Shown here: in pieces, positions 31,107-36,337 of the stretch | Numbering within the stretch: position 1 is the stretch's first letter | Layout of the letters: every line of letters starts with the position of its first letter | From: Ophiostoma sp. CBS 140.51 | Lineage: Eukaryota > Ascomycota > Sordariomycetes > Ophiostomatales > Ophiostomataceae | Reading direction: 5' to 3' | DNA length: 36,337 nt | NCBI GenBank assembly: GCA_029298735.1 | Contig: JANSLP010000322.1 | Coordinates: forward strand, 1 to 36,337 | Made by a program: the position numbers and the translations under genes | The notes under the pieces: generated by a model | What the model was told of the DNA's origin: nothing | The model's input: the letters and a program-made list of their open reading frames with translations, nothing else | Databases searched by the model: none

Positions 31107-34100
31107 AATTTTCACGACCCTGCTAACCTGTGCAAGGTGCCAGAAATGCACAGAATCGTTCTCAAACAGCCTTGGCTACGGCAGACTACGGACATTCACG
31201 GCCGCTGGGACGTGGTGACGAACCTTTTCAGAGTCTAGTGCACAAGCCACCAAATTGCGAAGGGACTAGCATGAGGCACATACGAAAAAAATCATCAGGA
31301 AAGAAGCAAAGAAAGTTTCGAGAAGAAGAAAAAACATCATTGCAAGGCACCGGAAACAAAAGTCCTAAATATCTGCGAACGCGTGCCCTTTCACCTTGCA
31401 CATACATATACACATACCCGTATGCACATGTACTTCTGACAGTCAGCCCTCTCAGCCACCTGTTGCAGACAGACGATCCGGGGCATCAGGTAACGGGCAG
31501 TCGGGGAGACGGAGCACCTTCATAGACGATATCATGACATGCACATTGACTCACGGCTGGCAAGAAAATGCATTGTAGCAAAGTCCCAAGAAAAGAAAAA
31601 TAAACTACTGCAGCGCCCACACGAACATGTCCAACGCATCTCTTTACGTTGTAGTGATCAACAAGGACGGATTGCATTACGGAGAGTACCACCCAACTCA
31701 TGCGCACGCCCCTGCTTGGTCCCTTGTTATTTTGGCTGTGCTCTTTGGAAAGAAAACTAGTCCATGATCGCAGGTGCACAGGCAACTCTCCAGCCATCGA
31801 AAGGTTTGAAGATCTTTTACCTGCTTGGGTTGCTTTTGTCGTCTTGTTTGGCGAGCCTGCATGCTGCTAAGTGGTAAGTGGAGCAAAAGAGGAAAGAATG
31901 AAGGACCAAGCTTCTGTCTGTGACCAGCGTTCGGGTCAACACAATGGGCAAAAAAGAAGCAACTTTGACCCGCTGTCAGAACCTTCTTTGGTGCCCAGCC
32001 CGCGCAGAGAGAGGCCCTGTCCACAATCCGGTATTCCGCTGTGCGGTATTTCCGCCGGGTTCGTTTTCCTCTTCCTTTACTTTTTTTGTGTGTGCTTGTG
32101 CTCCTTTTACGCGTTCTGCTACTACGTCTTGGCCCAGTCCACAGGCCCGTCCAGGCCAGGCACTGGATCAGCAGAGTAACACAGGAGCAGAGTAGCAAGA
32201 AGAGGGACCCAAAAAATAAAGATTGTTGATCGGGGTCGTCTCAGGCCTTGGCGTCCACTGAACCAAGGCAAAATAGTTAATAACAGCTGCTGCCAAGACG
32301 AAACAATCAACAGCCAACGGAGCTGCGTTCCCTTCCTTCCATACGACTTTGGCACACGACTTTTTTTTTTGGTAAGTCGATTTTTTCTCCGCCCTTGCCG
32401 GTTGTTTCACTGGACTGACCTGGCCAAGAGTTTCCAGTGGGGGACTTGTACATATATGGTCCAGCACAAAAGTAGTGCATTTTGTATTGCTGGAGCGGTG
32501 GGCTCTGGCAAGTTTTAACTCGCAAAACTGTTGTGATTCTAGGCCGGTCTGGCGGATTTCTTATTTTGTGAAGAAAGGGAGAGGAAGAGGGGAAGGTTGA
32601 GATGGTGGGAGGAGTCTGTGTCTTGTCGCGCTACCCAAGCTTTTTGTGCTCCCGATGCCGACACTGCTTGGCAGGTGCTTGTCTGGGACTATCTGGGGAG
32701 ACGAGAAGGAGAAAAAAAAAGACATGCACAGTGAACAAATGAAACACTGAAACTGGAGGGTAAGAATGATCATGTGCAAGAAGAAAACAACAAAAAGCAA
32801 GTCATCCCGTTAATTGCAACCAAAGCAGCACCTTTTCTGGACATGCAATTTAACAACGGCAGCAAGGAAGCAATATGGGCAAGCCACACAAAAGAATTCT
32901 TGCGTCTAACTCGGCTCGTTCTTGTTTTGTGTGGTCGTATTAATTTTTTTCACTTCCTTCACTTTTCAGCTCGCGGCATTTATGCCTCAAAACCAGGGAT
33001 CATGAGGAATAGCTAGCGGTTTGAAAAACTGAAATGTTGAAAAGGAAGAGGGCCCAAAAAGCCACAAAAAGACGCACTAGAAAATAGAGCGGATGAGTGT
33101 CCCGACTATCAGATGGTGTGAAAAGATGGGAAATGGTCGAGATAATCTCTCCACTCCACCCTCTCCATCCAAAGTTGAATATCTTTGCGCCAGGTCGTCA
33201 TTGGCCCCGTATTTACAGAGGGTCATGTCTGTACTTACGACGGCCACGTCTGGCCAGCTCCCAAGCTTTTTTTTCATTCTCCAGCTGCAAGGCTCTCTGC
33301 AGGTCAAGATTCTCCGTCACATTGAGCTATCTGGCTCGTGAGACTGTGAAGCTGTGCTAAGCTGGGACCGGTACTGGTAGTGCAGTCCCTTAGTGCGGGA
33401 TGGTTTGCTTGTTTTCTGCCAAGCGTGCCCGACATGGTTTCTTTTTCTTTTCATTTTCAGTAGCCGGAAAGTTTTCGATTGTGTCGCGTTTTCCTCGATG
33501 CGAATACGACTCAATCAAACCGTATTGTGCAGACATAAACATGTCCCATCTTGTGTGTGCGTTGCAGTCCGCTAGAGTAACACGTCCCAAAAAAGAACCT
33601 TTTTTGGCCCTCTTCTCCAGCGGCTGTCTGTTGACGTACCGCTTCCTTCTGCCGATCGCATGGCAGTGGTGCTGGCCTGCCCGAGAAAACGAGGGGGACA
33701 AGAAAGAAAAGAAGAAAAAGGTACAAAAGGACTAAAAAGACCAAGACGACCCAGAGAGAGTCGTACCAGAGCCAAGACGTGATTGGCGCATTGTTCTGGA
33801 ACTGGTGGAGAGTGGTTGAAAGTGGAGGAGTGGGGGAGGGGACAGGGACAGACCGCCAGTCATTTATCAATCAGTGGCTCTCCTTCATTGCCGAGGCCGC
33901 TTCGTTTCAGTCGTTCACAGCGGCAGGAAGTAAGCTCAGTGCTACCGTGTATTGCAGTGCTCTGTGCACGGTTCTTTTATTATCTCTTCTGTTGCTTTCA
34001 TCCGTCATTCGTCGTAATGCACTATCTTACCTTGGGGCTCATCGAAATGCTTGCAAAAAGGGCCCTGCAGAGTTCGTCAATGTGAGATAATCAGCGGCTC

Positions 34101-34438
34101 ATCATGGAAAGCGAATCTGACAAGAATTTATAAGATTGATTAGAGAGGCAGGCGAAGGATTGGAGTTCCAACAGGATGGTGTTGGTCCCAATTTTGGATG
34201 GCAAGCAAGCCTCCAATCTCCCCAGTGTGCATAACTAGTTTTGTCTACAAGACGGGAGAAAAAAAGAGTGAGGCGCCTGGCAGAACCTTACGATAGCTGC
34301 AGACAACCACGCAAGTTGCTGCCCTTTCGATCATCGCGTCTTTTGATTTTTTTTTATTGTACACCCCTCGTTTTGTCTTCGTTTTCCGTTTTTGTCCATC
34401 CAACCATCAATATTTTAGTTGACCTATTCTGTGTTCTT

Positions 34439-34447
34439 TTATCTGAT
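34439..34447 (-). promoter_or_regulatory. SreA/SRE-type iron GATA site (ATCAGATAA on the minus strand)
   Basis: Perfect match on the minus strand (TTATCTGAT on plus), 586 bp left of the next perfect site. Probably upstream of the presumed rightward gene beyond the window. Confidence 0.5.
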
Positions 34448-34926
34448 CTTGCCCCCAGCTAGCGGCAGTGACTATGTGCCCTCATCCAAAGAGCCTTGTT
34501 TTGCCACCAGATTATCTTTCACCCTGACACTTGTCAAAGGGCCGCTTTTGCTTCACCCCAGCAATGAAAGCTTGACCAATATTGGGTTCTGACAGGCGTG
34601 TCTAGCCGCGTAATATAACCTCAAATGCTTTACATCCAGATGTTTAATACCAGACGCAATGCATGTACTGAGTACGGAGTACACAAGATATCGCAGAACC
34701 GCGACAATTTCAACGAGAAAAAGAGCTACCTCTACTGAGGGTGTGGAGAAGGTGTGCACATGTGTAATCTCAACAGGGAAATGGAAAACAGAAGGTACCC
34801 GTCGCCCACGAGGACGGCAGAAGCTGGACAGATGGGGCAGCTGGTTCGATGCCCTGCGTCCTGCGTAGCTCGCTATTCGCCAGAAGGACAGAGAACCCCT
34901 CAGGCCCCTCTTTGAAGCTAAAAAGA

Positions 34927-35086
34927 GATAAAATCGAAAAAAAAGCTGCAGAAAAATAGTCTGCCACAAGTCGATAAACTAAGTGCAACGAAACAATGAA
35001 ACAATAAACCATCGATAAATTAAAATCAGATAAATCGATAAAATGAGTAAAATACATAAAATCGCTGATCAACAAACGTGAGATAA
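34927..35086 (+). promoter_or_regulatory. Array of six GATAA motifs on one strand
   Basis: GATAA occurs at 34927, 34973, 35014, 35029, 35037 and 35082, all on the plus strand within 160 bp. Three share the longer word TCGATAAA or TCGATAAA-like context. One (35025-35033) is a perfect ATCWGATAA site. The block is AT-rich, which raises chance hits, but same-strand clustering is marked. It precedes the pyrimidine-rich leader at the right end. Confidence 0.5.
35025..35033 (+). promoter_or_regulatory. SreA/SRE-type iron GATA site (ATCAGATAA) inside the GATAA array
   Basis: Perfect match to ATCWGATAA at the centre of the array. It is about 250 to 1,000 bp before the pyrimidine-rich tracts that probably mark transcription start and leader of a rightward gene. 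Confidence 0.5.
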
Positions 35087-35284
35087 AACAATCAACAGAG
35101 GAAAGAGAAAAAAAGTCTCGACAAATTTACGGAACCCAATGGCTTGTCACTTAGCTCGACACTCGCAGAAATAAGCGTTTTCCTCTTCCCTTTTCCCCCT
35201 TAGCCAGTGGGGGGCAGTGATCGTACTCGGTAGTCTTGTACGTACTCCCTATCCACAAGTACCATCTGATTATCCTGAAGCTCT

Positions 35285-36337
35285 CTCCTCCTACTTTGAC
35301 TTTTTTCTCTTGTACGTTTTTTTTTTATTTATTTTTTTTTTTACTTTCCTGCCCTCCCTTAACCTCGGTCACGGCCTCCTCTTTTTGTTTCTTTTCAGAG
35401 CATCATTTCTCGACGCTTCACGCGCCTGTACCATCAGTTCTTTTCTTCTTTCCTACGAAACTAGATACCCCCCGGTCTTTTCGTCGTCCGGTATTCGCAG
35501 CAAGAAGCTCGCCAGCTTTTGCCATTTTGCCTTCTTCGTGTGTGTAAGCTAACCATCACCTTTCCTTTCCTTTGTGCATCGTCTCTCCTATTCTTTCTTT
35601 CCCTGGCATCGCCGTCTTTTATCTGGCATATCAACATCATCCCCACGCTTTCCTAGGCCACTCATTCTCCCCGAAAGCGGAGGCAAGGGTCTGGTTCTTT
35701 CTGCCTTGGCTGTATTTACATGACGAGAGAAAAAGAGAACCAAAAAAGAAAGAAAACAAGCACGGAACTACACCGTCACTTGCCTTCATCTCCCGCGCTC
35801 GTCTCGGCTCAGACACACCCTCCCCGTCTGCCTCTCGTCTCGTGTCGTCCATTGTCCATCACCGAATTATCTTGTCCTTCCTGGCATTTTCCATCTCTAC
35901 ACTCACCCCCCTCTCTGGCACTACCCACCCGGTCGAACCCTGCTCTTGTGGTCGTCTGCAGTTCATCCTGTCTACGGAGTACGGCTGCTCTCCTCCTCTG
36001 GAGTCTGTCTTTCTGCACGCTGTCAGCTACTGGCGTTTGTTTCCGTTGCCCTTACCCTGCTTCTTCTTCTTCTGTCCCCTCGTTCCCGCTTCTGTGTCTC
36101 TCCCCACCCTAGCTTGCATCTCGTCTGTTCTTCTTTCCTTTCCGCATCCTGTATTTCCTTTCCCTTTGTTCTTCTTTTTCTTCTTCCTCTTTTTCTTTCG
36201 TTCCCCCCCTTACCTTTCCCATATCCTCCTCTCTTCTTTTTTCTCTCCTCTCTCCTCTTCTTCCTTCTGAGGAACATCTTTTTAACTTACTGCTTTTGCA
36301 TCACCAGAAAGCAGTTTCGGTCTTTCACCACAAAGAC
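35285..36337 (+). promoter_or_regulatory. Probable core promoter and long pyrimidine-rich 5' leader of a rightward gene
   Basis: Pyrimidine-rich tracts at 35300-35345 and 36055-36260 on the plus strand resemble those just before the WSC and ferroxidase genes. The 232-codon frame at 35572-36270 is low-complexity Ser/Phe/Leu/Pro caused by this composition. No start codon with a credible following reading frame occurs before the window ends, so the coding part should lie to the right. Confidence 0.4.

Larger units (their letters stand above)
26810..36337. other. 9.5 kb region without a credible coding gene, rich in iron-type GATA sites
   Basis: Positions 26815-27100 are pyrimidine-rich on the minus strand and fit the ferroxidase leader. 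Beyond that, frames of up to 239 codons occur on both strands, but none has family motifs, domain structure or the C/G third-position bias of the real genes here. What stands out is six perfect ATCWGATAA sites, a UUCG-capped hairpin, a GATAA array and, at the right end, a long pyrimidine-rich leader pointing rightward. No transposon ends, tRNA or rRNA are recognised. Confidence 0.6.

Noticed and set aside
34838..34856. GGTTCGATGCC, similar to a tRNA B box
   Set aside because: The flanking bases do not form a T-arm stem and no acceptor or anticodon arm can be built around it.
35925..35945. GGTTCGACC on the minus strand, similar to a tRNA B box
   Set aside because: The required closing C and T-stem pairing are absent.
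35572..36270. A 232-codon plus-strand frame at the right end
   Set aside because: Its sequence simply reflects CT-rich leader DNA and has no domain features.
1..36337. CRISPR arrays, insertion sequences and bacterial operon signals
   Set aside because: The window is eukaryotic, and no regularly spaced repeats or transposase genes are present.

Overview
The window looks like nuclear DNA of a filamentous ascomycete (Pezizomycotina, probably Sordariomycetes). Evidence: short GT-AG introns with CTAAC/CTGAC-type branch sites, C/G-ending codons in the exons, long pyrimidine-rich 5' leaders, a dispersed single 5S rRNA gene, and a fungal gene set. The species cannot be named from the sequence alone.

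Left part (1-14.1 kb). A five-exon ubiquitin-conjugating enzyme of the Ubc4/UBE2D class (minus, 638-2023) is followed by a two-exon mitochondrial glutaryl-CoA dehydrogenase (minus, 3890-5626). A 3 kb divergent spacer leads to a GPI-anchored WSC-domain mucin-like wall protein (plus, 8585-10698). Next is a MOSC-domain protein of the YcbX/mARC type (plus, 12004-13372). It converges on a small gene (minus, about 13579-14070) with a GGAGNI motif and a probable one-base frameshift.

Middle (14.1-24.5 kb). A PTH11/SAT4-like seven-helix receptor with an about 560-residue cytoplasmic tail (plus, 16594-19239) converges on a four-exon GH76 Dfg5/Dcw1-type mannanase/transglycosidase (minus, 19877-21836). 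A complete 5S rRNA gene, absent from any protein view, lies at 24350-24468 (minus).

Right part (24.9-36.3 kb). An intronless Fet3-type multicopper ferroxidase (minus, 24950-26809) is followed by about 9.5 kb with no credible coding gene. That stretch holds six perfect copies of ATCWGATAA, the known recognition sequence of the fungal iron regulator SreA/SRE. I found none in the first 27.4 kb, and chance would give about 0.1 in the stretch. Two copies are within 1 kb upstream of the ferroxidase. The others continue to a GATA-rich block at 34.9-35.1 kb, just before a pyrimidine-rich leader that probably belongs to a rightward gene beyond the window. The most interesting reading is an extended iron-controlled regulatory region between two divergent genes, possibly with an unannotated transcript.

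The WSC protein, GH76 enzyme and receptor suit cell-wall building and surface sensing; the ferroxidase serves reductive iron uptake; Ubc4 and glutaryl-CoA dehydrogenase are housekeeping.
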